Below are positions 38,045 through 46,697 of a DNA stretch of 64,000 nucleotides, piece after piece. The notes beneath the pieces are model-generated. The model was not told the DNA's origin. It worked only from the letters and a program-made list of their open reading frames with translations, and ran no database searches. The stretch covers positions 1 to 64,000 of the forward strand of contig JAJXWH010000001.1 of the NCBI GenBank assembly GCA_021781745.1, written 5' to 3'. The stretch comes from Bacillota bacterium. Lineage in GTDB: Bacteria > Bacillota > Clostridia > Clostridiales > Clostridiaceae. The translations under genes were made by a program, and so were the position numbers. Position 1 is the first letter of the stretch. Each line of letters begins with the position of its first letter.

Positions 38045-38428
38045 TAAGGCACAATTCCAAAAATAACTTGTGCACTATGCACTGAAATATTGTTATTAAA
38101 GGTAATAGACTTATAATTTTGAATATGATAATATACATACAACAAAAGAAGATCGCTAAGGAGCAACAATATTTTGGGTCAAGCCGGGCATATATTAGTT
38201 TTAAGAAATCAATGGTGAGAAATAAGTGAACTTAAAGTATAAAAATATGCACACTGCACAAAAAAATTGTTACCTATGGGCATAGTAATTATTAAAACAT
38301 CATGATAATATTATTTTAACCTAAAACAATATAAAATACATAATAGTAAATGCAAAGGCGCACTGAAACCAAAACAGTGCGTCTTTTTGTATTTGAATCA
38401 AGGAAAATAGGAGTTAGGAGTTGAGAAT
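38045..38428 (+). promoter_or_regulatory. Complex leader of the amino acid ABC operon: two promoter modules and a terminator
   Basis: There are two copies of the module seen at 33369: TGCACTGAAATATTGTTA at 38078 with ATGATAATAT at 38125, and TGCACAAAAAAATTGTTA at 38255 with ATGATAATAT at 38302. In both, 35 bases separate the block starts. Each is preceded by another TGCAC seven bases earlier. A short frame (TTG 38174 to TGA 38218, 14 codons) follows AAGGAG. A terminator hairpin (GGCGCACTG/CAGTGCGTC, T5) sits at 38357-38388, 41 bp before the ATPase gene. AAGGCACAATTCC at 38047 resembles the left end of the AGGCACA foldback elements. Confidence 0.55.
38357..38388 (+). terminator. Leader terminator before the amino acid ABC operon
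   Basis: GGCGCACTG pairs with CAGTGCGTC, followed by T5. It is downstream of both promoter modules and upstream of the ATPase gene, so it controls readthrough into the operon. Sequence and loop resemble 34714-34749. Confidence 0.75.
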
Positions 38429-39154
38429 ATGTATAAAGTTTCTGGATTATCAAAGAAGTATGGAGAATTAGAAGTTTTAAAAGATATAAGCGTAGATATA
38501 AAAGAAGGCGAAGTTGTATGCATTATAGGACCATCTGGTTCTGGGAAGAGTACATTTCTAAGATGTTTAAATCTATTTGAGAAGCCATCAGGTGGAGAGA
38601 TGCACTACAATGGGAAAAATGTTATTGATAAGAATACAGACATTAGATCCCTTAGAGAAGAAGTTGGAATGGTATTTCAAAAGTTTAACCTGTTTCCATT
38701 ACATACAGTAATAGAGAATGTTATGTTAGCACCAATACTAACAAAAAAGAAAAATAGGAAAGAAGCTGAGGAAATAGCCTATGAACTTCTTAAAAAAGTA
38801 GGATTAAAAGATAAAGCAGATGTTTATCCTAGAACCTTATCAGGAGGACAGCAACAACGTGTTGCTATTGCAAGAGCATTAGCAATGGAACCTAAAATGC
38901 TTTTATTTGATGAACCAACCTCAGCCTTGGACCCAGAGTTAGTTGGAGACGTATTAGATGTTATGAAACAATTAGCTAAAGATGGTATGACTATGATAGT
39001 CGTAACTCACGAAATGGGATTTGCTAGGGATGTATCTGATAGAGTTATATTTATGGACAAAGGATACATAGTTGAAGAAGGAGCACCAAAAGATATTTTC
39101 ACAAATCCTAAAAATGAACGAACAAAAGAATTTTTGTCTAGAGTATTAAATTAA
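38429..39154 (+). CDS. Polar amino acid ABC transporter ATPase (GlnQ type)
   Basis: This 241-residue ATPase has Walker [10 protein letters not shown], signature [14 protein letters not shown], Walker B LLFDEP and the switch His in VTHEMGFA. It is closest in pattern to GlnQ/ArtP/HisP enzymes that power uptake of polar amino acids. It is the first gene of a three-gene operon (ATPase, binding protein, permease). The start follows AGGAGTT. Confidence 0.92.
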   Translation: MYKVSGLSKKYGELEVLKDISVDIKEGEVVCIIGPSGSGKSTFLRCLNLFEKPSGGEMHYNGKNVIDKNTDIRSLREEVGMVFQKFNLFPLHTVIENVMLAPILTKKKNRKEAEEIAYELLKKVGLKDKADVYPRTLSGGQQQRVAIARALAMEPKMLLFDEPTSALDPELVGDVLDVMKQLAKDGMTMIVVTHEMGFARDVSDRVIFMDKGYIVEEGAPKDIFTNPKNERTKEFLSRVLN

Positions 39155-39216
39155 AATTTTATAATAATAAGCTAGGCTTCAAAAAAGATAAATAATTATG
39201 AAAAGGGGAATGTAAT

Positions 39217-40101
39217 ATGAAAAAAATATGTAAAAAATTATTAGCTTTAATTATTGTTGTAATGAGTTGCGTTAGTTTTATGGTAGGGTGTGGTTCAGGA
39301 AGCTCTAGCAGCACTTCAGCTGCAGGAGGTAGTGATAAACCAAAGGATACATTAGCAGCAGCTAAAGAAAAAGGAGTATTAACAGTTGGTTCATCAAATG
39401 ATGCTCCATTTGCATTTATAGATGCTAAAACAAATGAATTCACAGGAATTGATGCAGAGATTATAGGGGAAGTTGCAAAGAGACTTGGAATTAATAAAGT
39501 TGAAATGAAGCAAATACCATTTGAAAACTTATTAGTAGAATTAAATAACAACAGTGTAGATATGGTAACAGATGGAATGTATGTAAAAGATGAACGTAAA
39601 AAATTAGCGTTATTTACAAACATATGGTACAAAGAAGGAGAAGCTATTGTAATTCCTAAAGATTCAAAGATCGCTAGTAAAGATGATTTAAAAAATGCAG
39701 TAATAGGTGGGCAAAAAGGAACAGCTTTCTTAGAAACAGCTCAAAAATGGCAACAAGCTGGTTTAGTAAAAGATGTACAAGTATTTGGAAGCCAATCTGA
39801 ATTAATGCTAGCAGTAAACACTGGTAAGGTAGATGCATGTATAACTGACGGTATGGTTGCAGGATATACATTATCACAAGACAGCAGTCTTAACTTAAAG
39901 ATTTTATCTCCATATAAGGCTGAAGCAGCTGGTATGATTGCAGCAGCTGTTAGAAAAAGTGATACAGCTTTAGCAGATGCAGTTAATGAAAAAATCGACG
40001 AAATGAAAAAAGATGGAACAATCCTTAAACTTCTTAAGAAGTATGGAATGAATGAAGATTATTTCGTATCAGTAGAAGATGGTAAAACTTCAGATAAATA
40101 A
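39217..40101 (+). CDS. Amino acid ABC transporter binding lipoprotein
   Basis: This 294-residue family 3 solute-binding protein has a lipoprotein signal (LLALIIVVMSCVSFMVGC, Cys at the lipobox). The mature part shows GVLTVGSSNDAPFAFID, GIDAEIIGEVAKRLG and DGMYVKDERK. It binds a polar or omega-amino acid outside the cell for the transporter. A terminator follows before the permease gene. Confidence 0.92.
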   Translation: MKKICKKLLALIIVVMSCVSFMVGCGSGSSSSTSAAGGSDKPKDTLAAAKEKGVLTVGSSNDAPFAFIDAKTNEFTGIDAEIIGEVAKRLGINKVEMKQIPFENLLVELNNNSVDMVTDGMYVKDERKKLALFTNIWYKEGEAIVIPKDSKIASKDDLKNAVIGGQKGTAFLETAQKWQQAGLVKDVQVFGSQSELMLAVNTGKVDACITDGMVAGYTLSQDSSLNLKILSPYKAEAAGMIAAAVRKSDTALADAVNEKIDEMKKDGTILKLLKKYGMNEDYFVSVEDGKTSDK

Positions 40102-40111
40102 TAAATAGTAA

Positions 40112-40142
40112 CTAAAAAAGAATCCATATGGATTCTTTTTTA
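40112..40142 (+). terminator. Terminator between binding protein and permease genes
   Basis: AAAAAAGAATCC pairs with GGATTCTTTTTT across ATAT. Partial termination inside the operon would favour the binding protein. Confidence 0.75.
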
Positions 40143-40159
40143 GAAAAGGAGGCAGATAT

Positions 40160-40867
40160 ATGGATATTTTATCTCATTTAGATTTTGGTACAGCACTTAA
40201 ATATTTAGCACCTTCCTTAGAGGCTGGACTCTGGGTTGTTATACAAGCTACATTCTTTGGATTTGCATTAGCAATAATATTAGGATTATTAATTGCAATT
40301 GGACGTATTAGTAAAATAAAAGTCTTACAAGGATTTTTAGTAGTATTTTTAGAATTTATTCGAGGCACTCCCTTATTAGTACAATTAGTATATATGTATT
40401 ATGTAGTACCACTTTTAGTATCAATGATTATACAAATTTGGATCCCAGGGTATCAATTTAAAATCAGTTCCTTAGTTGCAGGAACAATAGGTCTTGGTGT
40501 TAATTATGGATGCTATATATCAGAAGTTATTCGTTCATCAATATTATCAATAGATGGTGGTCAAACAGAAGCAGCGTTAGCACTTGGACTTACAAATAAG
40601 CAGGCATTATTTAGAATAATAATACCTCAAGCCTTACGAAGCGTAATACCTGTATTTGGAAACTACGTAATAATGATGTTAAAAGATACATCATTACTTG
40701 CATATGTATCAGTTAGTGAATTATTACTACGTACTCAAAGCTATGCGTCACAATCATTTTTGACTATAGAATCATATACAATTTTAGCAGGATTCTATTT
40801 AATACTAAGCTTACCACTTGCACAATTAGTAAAACTAGTTGAAAAGAAAATGATAAAGTTTAGTTAG
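40160..40867 (+). CDS. Amino acid ABC transporter permease
   Basis: This 235-residue HisM/GlnP-type permease has about five membrane helices and the motif EAALALGLTNKQALFRIIIPQALR, the ATPase-docking loop. It starts 18 bp after the terminator hairpin behind AAAGGAGG and completes the transporter. Confidence 0.92.
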   Translation: MDILSHLDFGTALKYLAPSLEAGLWVVIQATFFGFALAIILGLLIAIGRISKIKVLQGFLVVFLEFIRGTPLLVQLVYMYYVVPLLVSMIIQIWIPGYQFKISSLVAGTIGLGVNYGCYISEVIRSSILSIDGGQTEAALALGLTNKQALFRIIIPQALRSVIPVFGNYVIMMLKDTSLLAYVSVSELLLRTQSYASQSFLTIESYTILAGFYLILSLPLAQLVKLVEKKMIKFS

Positions 40868-41172
40868 TATAATTGGGGTATATGGCAAAACCATGCAGCA
40901 GTTGATAAATTATTTTCTTTCATGTATTTAATTGAAAAAACTTAATGGGAGGTTGTTTGATTTTGGGGTGTTTTAGTAGATTTTAAAACATTCAGAAATG
41001 CTGCAAGCTTCCATTTAGCACTTTCCGTCATAATTTTCCTATAAGTTAGGAAAAAGTGGATATAATGAAAAATTATATTTATTCAAATAAATCTTTTTTT
41101 ATAAGGAGATATATGATAAAAATATAATAAGCACACGTAATCATACAATTAGATAAGGGAAAGGTGGATTTT
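40868..41172. other. Intergenic region before the first PucR gene
   Basis: No gene is present. A weak dyad (CCATTTAGCACTTTCC with GGAAAAAGTGG, about 41010-41060) could be a hairpin. Further right the sequence is AT-rich. None of the TGCAC promoter modules occurs here. Confidence 0.35.
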
Positions 41173-42396
41173 ATGTCAATTTCGGTGAGAGATATACTTA
41201 AATTAGATTCCTTACAGAAAATTAATCTTGTTGGTGGAGAAGCGGGGTTAGAAAAATGTATAGAATGGATATATGTAGCAGAATGCTTTGAAAATCCACT
41301 TGAAGGAATTAAATGGCTGCAAGGTGGAGAAATTATATTTATAACTGGTGTCGGAATAAAGGAAAACACGAGTTTATTATTAGATCTTATAAAAGGAATC
41401 AATGAAAAAAATGGAGCGGGCTTAATAGTAAACATAGGACCATATATAAAAAGTATATCTGATGAAGCAATTAAACTTGCAGATGAGCTTGAAATTCCAC
41501 TATTTACACTACCTTGGGAAGTTAAATTAGTTGATGTTTCTAGAGAGATTAGTAATGCTATTGTTTTATCGCGTATTGAAGAAAATTCCCTTACCCATTT
41601 CTTAAGTAATATTCTTTTTGGAGACGGGGAATTAGAAGGAGATGCTATACAAAAGGCAGCTTATTTTGGATATAATTTAGCAGGTGAATGCTGCATATGT
41701 GTTATAGACATAGATGGTTTTGAAAGGTATCTTAAACTGAAAAATTTAGTTGATGAAGTAAGTATATCTAAACTTAAGATTACTTTCAGAAAAATAGTAC
41801 AAGATATTCTGGAAAAACATGCACTTAAAGTTCCAATAATAGATAAAGATGATGCAGTTATATTTTTTACGAGATATGAAGAAAATTGCATAAGTAGGTT
41901 GGAGAAAGCCCTAAAAGAAATTCAGGAAGTTATAAAAAGGCGTATGGATGGATTATCTGTAAGCATAGGGATTGGTAATTCATATAAAGATTTAAAAATG
42001 ATGAAGCAATCATTAAGTGAAGCGGAATTAGCTATTGATAGTGCAAAGTGCCAAGGATTAGATGATACAATTACCAAATATAAAGATATAGGAATCTATG
42101 GGCTTCTTTTTAGCATAAAAAATAGAACTACTTTGGAAAATTATTATTTTGATGTTCTAGGGCCAATAATTAATAACGACAATAAGAATAAGGATAGTAA
42201 CTTAGTTGAAATACTAGAAATGTATTTAAACGAGAATTGTAACATTACAGCTACAGCAGAAAAGCTATTCTTACATAGAAATACTCTTAAATATAAGATT
42301 AAGAAAATAGAGGAACTTTTAGAATGTGATCTTCATAACTTTAATGATTGCATTAAGGTAAAAATTGCATTGTACATTAATACCATTTTGAAATAA
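41173..42396 (+). CDS. PucR-family transcriptional regulator (paralogue 1)
   Basis: The 407 residues form an N-terminal PucR sensor domain (MSISVRDILKLDSLQKI... GGEIIFITGVG... FTLPWEVKLVDVSREIS), a middle GGDEF-like/CdaR domain (VSIGIGNSYKDL), and a C-terminal HTH_30 (LNENCNITATAEKLFLHRNT). The ATG at 41173 is chosen over GTG 41164 because the paralogue at 42848 begins in the same way. PucR proteins activate purine, amino acid or amine catabolic genes in response to a metabolite. The transporter and aminotransferase on either side are its likely targets. Confidence 0.88.
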   Translation: MSISVRDILKLDSLQKINLVGGEAGLEKCIEWIYVAECFENPLEGIKWLQGGEIIFITGVGIKENTSLLLDLIKGINEKNGAGLIVNIGPYIKSISDEAIKLADELEIPLFTLPWEVKLVDVSREISNAIVLSRIEENSLTHFLSNILFGDGELEGDAIQKAAYFGYNLAGECCICVIDIDGFERYLKLKNLVDEVSISKLKITFRKIVQDILEKHALKVPIIDKDDAVIFFTRYEENCISRLEKALKEIQEVIKRRMDGLSVSIGIGNSYKDLKMMKQSLSEAELAIDSAKCQGLDDTITKYKDIGIYGLLFSIKNRTTLENYYFDVLGPIINNDNKNKDSNLVEILEMYLNENCNITATAEKLFLHRNTLKYKIKKIEELLECDLHNFNDCIKVKIALYINTILK

Positions 42397-42429
42397 GGCA
42401 AGACTTATAGGTATCTAATACGAAATTTG

Positions 42430-42653
42430 ATTAAAGTGGTAGCTTACCGAAACCATAAATATTTTTATTCCGAATAACTATGAAAATATCGCTGAAGGCT
42501 CTAAGTTGCAGGTTGTGCCCACTTTAGCATGTTCCCACTTTCAGTGTGACAAGCTAAAGTGGAACAACCTACAACTAAGAACCTTGAACAGCTCATTTTC
42601 AAATGTTTTCTTCATAAAAATATATATGGTTTCTGGTGAAGATATACACTTAA
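42430..42653. repeat. ACCGAAA/GTTG foldback element, copy A1
   Basis: Outer arms are AAGTGGTAGCTTACCGAAAC and GGTTTCTGGTGAAGATATAC. The inner arms pair GGCTCTAAGTTGCAGGTTGT with ACAACCTACAACTAAG; then CCCACTTTAGC pairs with GCTAAAGTGG around the apical ATGTTCCC...TTTCAGTGTGACAA. It begins about 35 bp after the PucR1 stop. The same plan recurs at 45651, 45958, 55261 and 61884. Confidence 0.85.
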
Positions 42654-42784
42654 AGATTTAGTAAAGATATTTATCTAATAAACCTAATTGTAATATATAT
42701 AGTAACTAAGCATTATAATTATTTAATAATAAAACAAAAAAAGTGACGTATGAAATAAATATTTAAGATTAAGTAGGCAATGAG

Positions 42785-42816
42785 GTCTATCACATTTTAT
42801 GTGATAGACTTTTTTG
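42785..42816 (+). terminator. Leader terminator before the second PucR gene
   Basis: GTCTATCACAT pairs with ATGTGATAGAC across TTT, followed by T6. It ends about 32 bp before the PucR2 start. Confidence 0.85.
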
Positions 42817-42847
42817 TTTTAATACATGAAGGATAGGAGGGATTGAT

Positions 42848-44068
42848 ATGTCAATTTTAGTAAAAGATATTTTGAAATTAAATTCACTTAAGAATATGGA
42901 AATAATAGCTGGAGAGTCGGGTATAGAAAAATGTATAGAATGGATATACGTATCAGAGTGCCTCGAGGATCCTTTAGAAGGTATAAAGTGGCTGCAAGGT
43001 GGGGAAATAGTAATTATTACAGGGGTTGGAATAAGGAAAGATATTAGTGTTTTGACAAAACTTATTGAAGGAATTAGTGAAAAAAATGGAGTGGGACTCA
43101 TTGTAAATGTTGGAAAATACATAAAGGAAGTTCCTGATGAGGCTATTGAAATTGCTAATAAATTGGATATACCCCTATTTACTCTGCCTTGGGAAGTAAA
43201 ATTAGTTGAAGTTTCAAAAGAAATAAGTAATGCAATAATATTAGCTCGTATTGAAGAAAAATTCATGAATGACTTTTTAAACAACATACTTTTTGGTCAG
43301 ATAGATTTAGAAATAGATATTAAAGCAAAAGCAAATTACTTTGGCTATAATCTACAAGGGAAATGTTGTATTTGTATTATACAAATTGATGGAATTAAAA
43401 AAATTGAACAATCAAAAAGTGTTTATGATGAAATAAGCATATCTCAAACTAAAATAAAGTTAAGGAAAATAGTACAGGACATTTTAGAAAAATATTCTCT
43501 AAAGGTTCCAATAATTGATAATGAGAATGAAATTATATTCCTAAATAGAGCTGAAGAAAATTCAATGAACAGGCTGGAGAAGTCATTAAAGGAAATACAA
43601 GAAGTAATAATAAATCGTATGAATGAAATATCAGTAAATATAGGTATTGGAAATGGCTATGAAGATATGAGTTTAATGAAGCAATCCTTTAGTGAGGCTA
43701 AGATGGTAATTGAAAGTTTAAAGTATGAAGAATTTAATCATGAGATTAGAAAATATAGTGATATAGGAGTGTATGGCTTAATATTTAGCATTGAAAATAA
43801 AAATGTATTAAGTAATTATTATAAGCAAGTACTAGGTCCTATTGTAGAGAGTAATAAAAAAAGTAAGGAGATTAGTTCTATTAAAATATTAGATGTGTAT
43901 TTAAATGAAAATTGTAATCTTTCTGTTGCTGCAGAAAAATTATTTTTACACAGAAATACATTAACATATCGCATAAAAAATATAGAACAGCAATTAAAAT
44001 GCAATCTGCACAATTTTGAGGATTGTCTTAAAATAAAGATGGCCTTATATATTAGTAAAGTGTTATAA
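42848..44068 (+). CDS. PucR-family transcriptional regulator (paralogue 2)
   Basis: The 406 residues are aligned end to end with the regulator at 41173 (for example CIEWIYVSECLEDPLEGIKW and LFTLPWEVKLVEVSKEISNA), so the two arose by tandem duplication. Domains are the same: PucR sensor, GGDEF-like middle, HTH_30 end (SVAAEKLFLHRNTLTYRIKN). The start follows GGAGGGA. It precedes the aminotransferase gene, which is its probable target. Confidence 0.88.
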   Translation: MSILVKDILKLNSLKNMEIIAGESGIEKCIEWIYVSECLEDPLEGIKWLQGGEIVIITGVGIRKDISVLTKLIEGISEKNGVGLIVNVGKYIKEVPDEAIEIANKLDIPLFTLPWEVKLVEVSKEISNAIILARIEEKFMNDFLNNILFGQIDLEIDIKAKANYFGYNLQGKCCICIIQIDGIKKIEQSKSVYDEISISQTKIKLRKIVQDILEKYSLKVPIIDNENEIIFLNRAEENSMNRLEKSLKEIQEVIINRMNEISVNIGIGNGYEDMSLMKQSFSEAKMVIESLKYEEFNHEIRKYSDIGVYGLIFSIENKNVLSNYYKQVLGPIVESNKKSKEISSIKILDVYLNENCNLSVAAEKLFLHRNTLTYRIKNIEQQLKCNLHNFEDCLKIKMALYISKVL

Positions 44069-44179
44069 ACTTAGTCAAAATAGACAAAAACATTATAGCG
44101 CTTGGACATAGAAATAGAAAATAGAAAGTATTATTATATAAACAAGTTAGTAATACAAATTAATATTTTTGCAGACAAT

Positions 44180-44222
44180 GGAGTCTATCATGTATAAGAG
44201 CATGGTATGACTCTGTTTTTAC
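44180..44222 (+). terminator. Leader terminator before the aminotransferase gene
   Basis: GAGTCTATCATG pairs imperfectly with CATGGTATGACTC, followed by TGTTTTT; it ends about 75 bp before the gene. Confidence 0.7.
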
Positions 44223-44295
44223 GAACTTAAGCATTTTAAATAGTAATTAATTATAAAAATTAAAATAAAAATATCTCGATTGGGAGGCTGTAATT

Positions 44296-45636
44296 ATGAT
44301 AGAAGAATCAAATGTAAAATTAGTAACTTCAATACCAGGACCAAAGTCAAAGGAAATTCTTGAAGAAAGAAAGAAATATGTAGCAAATGGAGTATCTGTA
44401 TCAACAGGCATTGCCCTTGCAGAAGCAAAAGGTGCATTAATTAAAGATGTTGATGGAAATGTATTTCTGGATTTTGCAGCTGGAATTGGTGTTCAAAATG
44501 TAGGTCATTGTGATGATGAAGTAGTTAAGGCAATAAAAGAGCAAGCAGAATTATGCATTCATCCAAGCTATAATGTAGTAACATATGAATCATATGGGAC
44601 TTTAGCTAAAAAGTTAACAGAAATAACTGTTGGAGACTTTGAAAAGAAAGTTATGTTTGCTAACAGTGGAGCAGAAGCAGTAGAAAATGCAATAAAGATA
44701 GCTAGAACTTATACAAAGAAAACTGGAGTACTTTCAGCTACAGGTTCTTTTCATGGTCGTACAAACATGACTATGTCAATAACAAGTAAGTATAAACCAT
44801 ATAAAAATGGATTTGGACCATTTGCTCCAGAAACTTATAAATTTGATTTCCCATACGCTTATAGAGCGCCTCTTGGTGTATCAGAAGAAGAATATGCAGA
44901 TGAATGTATCAATAGATTAAAAACTATGCTTAAAACAACACTTTCTCCAGATATGATAGCATGTTTAATAGTTGAACCATTACAAGGTGAAGGTGGATTT
45001 GTAGTACCATCTGCAAAATATATGCAAGAATTGCAAAAGATTTGTAATGAAAATAATATAGTATTCATAGTAGACGAAATACAAGCAGGATTCGCAAGAA
45101 CTGGTAAAATGTTTGCTCATGAACACTATGGAATAGAACCAGATGTAATTACATTATCAAAGTCTATCGCAGCAGGAGTTCCATTAAGTGCTGTTGTAGC
45201 TAAAAAAGAAATAATGGATTCAGCATGTGTTGGTGGTATTGGTGGAACATACAGTGGAAGCCCTCTAGCATGCGTAGCTGCACTTAAAGTTATAGAAAAA
45301 ATAGAAAAAGAAAATTTATGTGAAAAATCTCAAAAGCTTGGCGCATATATTGTTGAAAGATTAAATGAGATGAAAGAAAAATATGAAGTTATAGGTCAAG
45401 TAAGAGGTTTAGGTGCAATGGTAGGTTTAGAGTTTGTAAAAGATAGAACTACTAAAGAACCAGCTGCAGATTTAGTAAAAGCTATAATTCAAAAGTGTTA
45501 TGAAAAAGGAGTTATATTACTAAATGCAGGTATACTTGGCAACGTAATTCGTTTCCTACCTCCACTAGTTATGACAGAAGAACAAGTAAAATACGGAATG
45601 GACGTTCTAGACGAATCAATTAAGGAGTGTATATAG
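44296..45636 (+). CDS. Class III aminotransferase, 4-aminobutyrate type
   Basis: The 446 residues have the GabT-like pattern: FLDFAAGIGVQNVGH, NSGAEAVENAIKIAR, SFHGRTNMTMS, IVDEIQAGFARTGK and the PLP lysine in TLSKSIAAG (Lys289). It transfers the omega-amino group of 4-aminobutyrate or a similar omega-amino acid to 2-oxoglutarate, giving a semialdehyde. The dehydrogenase at 33548 could reduce that product and the permeases could bring in the substrate. The start follows GGGAGG. I leave the symbol open because 5-aminovalerate, beta-alanine and diamine enzymes look alike. Confidence 0.85.
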   Translation: MIEESNVKLVTSIPGPKSKEILEERKKYVANGVSVSTGIALAEAKGALIKDVDGNVFLDFAAGIGVQNVGHCDDEVVKAIKEQAELCIHPSYNVVTYESYGTLAKKLTEITVGDFEKKVMFANSGAEAVENAIKIARTYTKKTGVLSATGSFHGRTNMTMSITSKYKPYKNGFGPFAPETYKFDFPYAYRAPLGVSEEEYADECINRLKTMLKTTLSPDMIACLIVEPLQGEGGFVVPSAKYMQELQKICNENNIVFIVDEIQAGFARTGKMFAHEHYGIEPDVITLSKSIAAGVPLSAVVAKKEIMDSACVGGIGGTYSGSPLACVAALKVIEKIEKENLCEKSQKLGAYIVERLNEMKEKYEVIGQVRGLGAMVGLEFVKDRTTKEPAADLVKAIIQKCYEKGVILLNAGILGNVIRFLPPLVMTEEQVKYGMDVLDESIKECI

Positions 45637-45650
45637 AGTTTTTATATATA

Positions 45651-45896
45651 AATTAGGCTTAGAAATATACCGACCGAAAGAAAAACTAACTATGTTGCTC
45701 GGTTGCTAGAGAATAGGATTGAGGATTTCTAACATTAGAAGTTGTACCCATTCCTGCATGCTCCTTAAATAAATTAAGGACAAGCAAGAATGTGACAACT
45801 TCTAATGAAGAAATCCTTCAATCCTATTCTCAATGCAACACTGTGCAAAATAGTTAGTCTTTTTTTCTGGTGTGGTAAGTATTTCTAAGCTTAATT
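45651..45896. repeat. ACCGAAA/GTTG foldback element, copy B1
   Basis: It begins 14 bp after the aminotransferase stop. Arms pair nearly without break for about 100 bases: ATTAGGCTTAGAAATA with TATTTCTAAGCTTAAT, AGAATAGGATTGAGGATTTC with its complement, and ATTAGAAGTTGT with ACAACTTCTAAT. The apex is CCCATTCCTGCATGCTCC...AAGCAAGAATGTG. It closely matches 61884-62116. Confidence 0.9.
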
Positions 45897-45957
45897 AATA
45901 TATTAAATTATCTATTTCACTTTTTAGATAAATATGCTTATATATTTTTTTAGACTT

Positions 45958-46257
45958 TAATATGGATATCTTCACCAGAAATAATAAATATTCTTACGTA
46001 GAAGGCATTTGAAAATGAGCTGTTAAATGTTCTTAAGCAGGGAACCCAAATCTATGATTTGGTGTGAGTCGCTTACTCAGCGAACGAATGTGAGTCGAGT
46101 TCCCTATATTGTTGTTCCAATTTAGCTTGTCACGCTGAAAGCGGGAACATGCTGAATTGGGTGCAACTTAGAACCTTCAGTGATATTTTCATAGCCCTTC
46201 GAAGCATTGTGCCCCTTGAGGGTATAAAATATTTATTATTTCGGTAAGCTACCACAT
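45958..46257. repeat. ACCGAAA/GTTG foldback element, copy A2 (reverse), with insert
   Basis: This is the reverse complement of the plan at 42430: it opens GGATATCTTCACCAGAAAT and closes ATTTCGGTAAGCTACC, with the apical core TTAGCTTGTCACGCTGAAAG. One arm carries an extra block of about 63 bp (46041-46105) also present in the unrelated element at 51389. Confidence 0.85.
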
Positions 46258-46332
46258 GAATCTAGATCATATTTGTATACTGGTATTGGAAAAATTATTT
46301 ATATAAGACAATCAATTTCATGTGTAAAAGAA

Positions 46333-46361
46333 TTGACAATAAATTTTTGTAGTAGTAATAT
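46333..46361 (+). promoter_or_regulatory. Promoter followed directly by a terminator
   Basis: TTGACA (46333-46338) and TAATAT (46356-46361) are 17 bp apart. The next stable structure, 10 bp on, is an intrinsic terminator, so the default product would be a very short RNA unless readthrough occurs. Confidence 0.6.
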
Positions 46362-46369
46362 TAGAGTAT

Positions 46370-46409
46370 AGCAAAGAAGCCCACGAAGTGAGATTCTTTG
46401 CTTATTTTA
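46370..46409 (+). terminator. Leader terminator before the M14 pair
   Basis: AGCAAAGAA pairs with TTCTTTGCT around GCCCACGAAGTGAGA, followed by TATTTTATT. Confidence 0.7.
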
Positions 46410-46471
46410 TTATATGCACGAAAATTTTTTTACAATAAAAATTATTAATCAGATAGTTTTTACAATATAAA

Positions 46472-46631
46472 AGGCACAATCAAAAAAATAATAGACCAGT
46501 ATGCTTGCCTATTTCGCGTCATACTGCGTCAGTAAATCCAGCTAATAGGCCCGCTATGAGCAAAATTTACTTCCTTGTCTGACACGAAATATGCGTCGCA
46601 TCTTTGGTCTATTATTTTTTTTCATGTGCCT
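46472..46631. repeat. AGGCACA foldback element, copy 2
   Basis: Ends are AGGCACAATCA and TTCATGTGCCT. ATAGACCA pairs with TGGTCTAT, and ATTTCGCGTCA pairs with TGACACGAAAT with one mismatch. The apex is GCTAATAGGCCCGCTATGAG, the same as in copies 1 and 3. Stem bases differ from copy 1 but remain complementary, i.e. covarying. Confidence 0.85.
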
Positions 46632-46697
46632 AAAATAAAGGTATAAAACTCATGGACAAATTTAATGAACTAATGAGTGTTGAGTGTGGAGGTTAAT

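Noticed and set aside
33369..38272. The TGCAC...TTGTTA blocks as sigma-54 promoters
   Set aside because: Sigma-54 promoters need GG and GC spaced as TGGCAC-N5-TTGC; here the second G is missing and the spacing is two bases too long.
39159..39632. Minus-strand open frame opposite the amino acid binding-protein gene
   Set aside because: The plus-strand frame is an unmistakable lipoprotein; the antisense frame has no recognisable domain.
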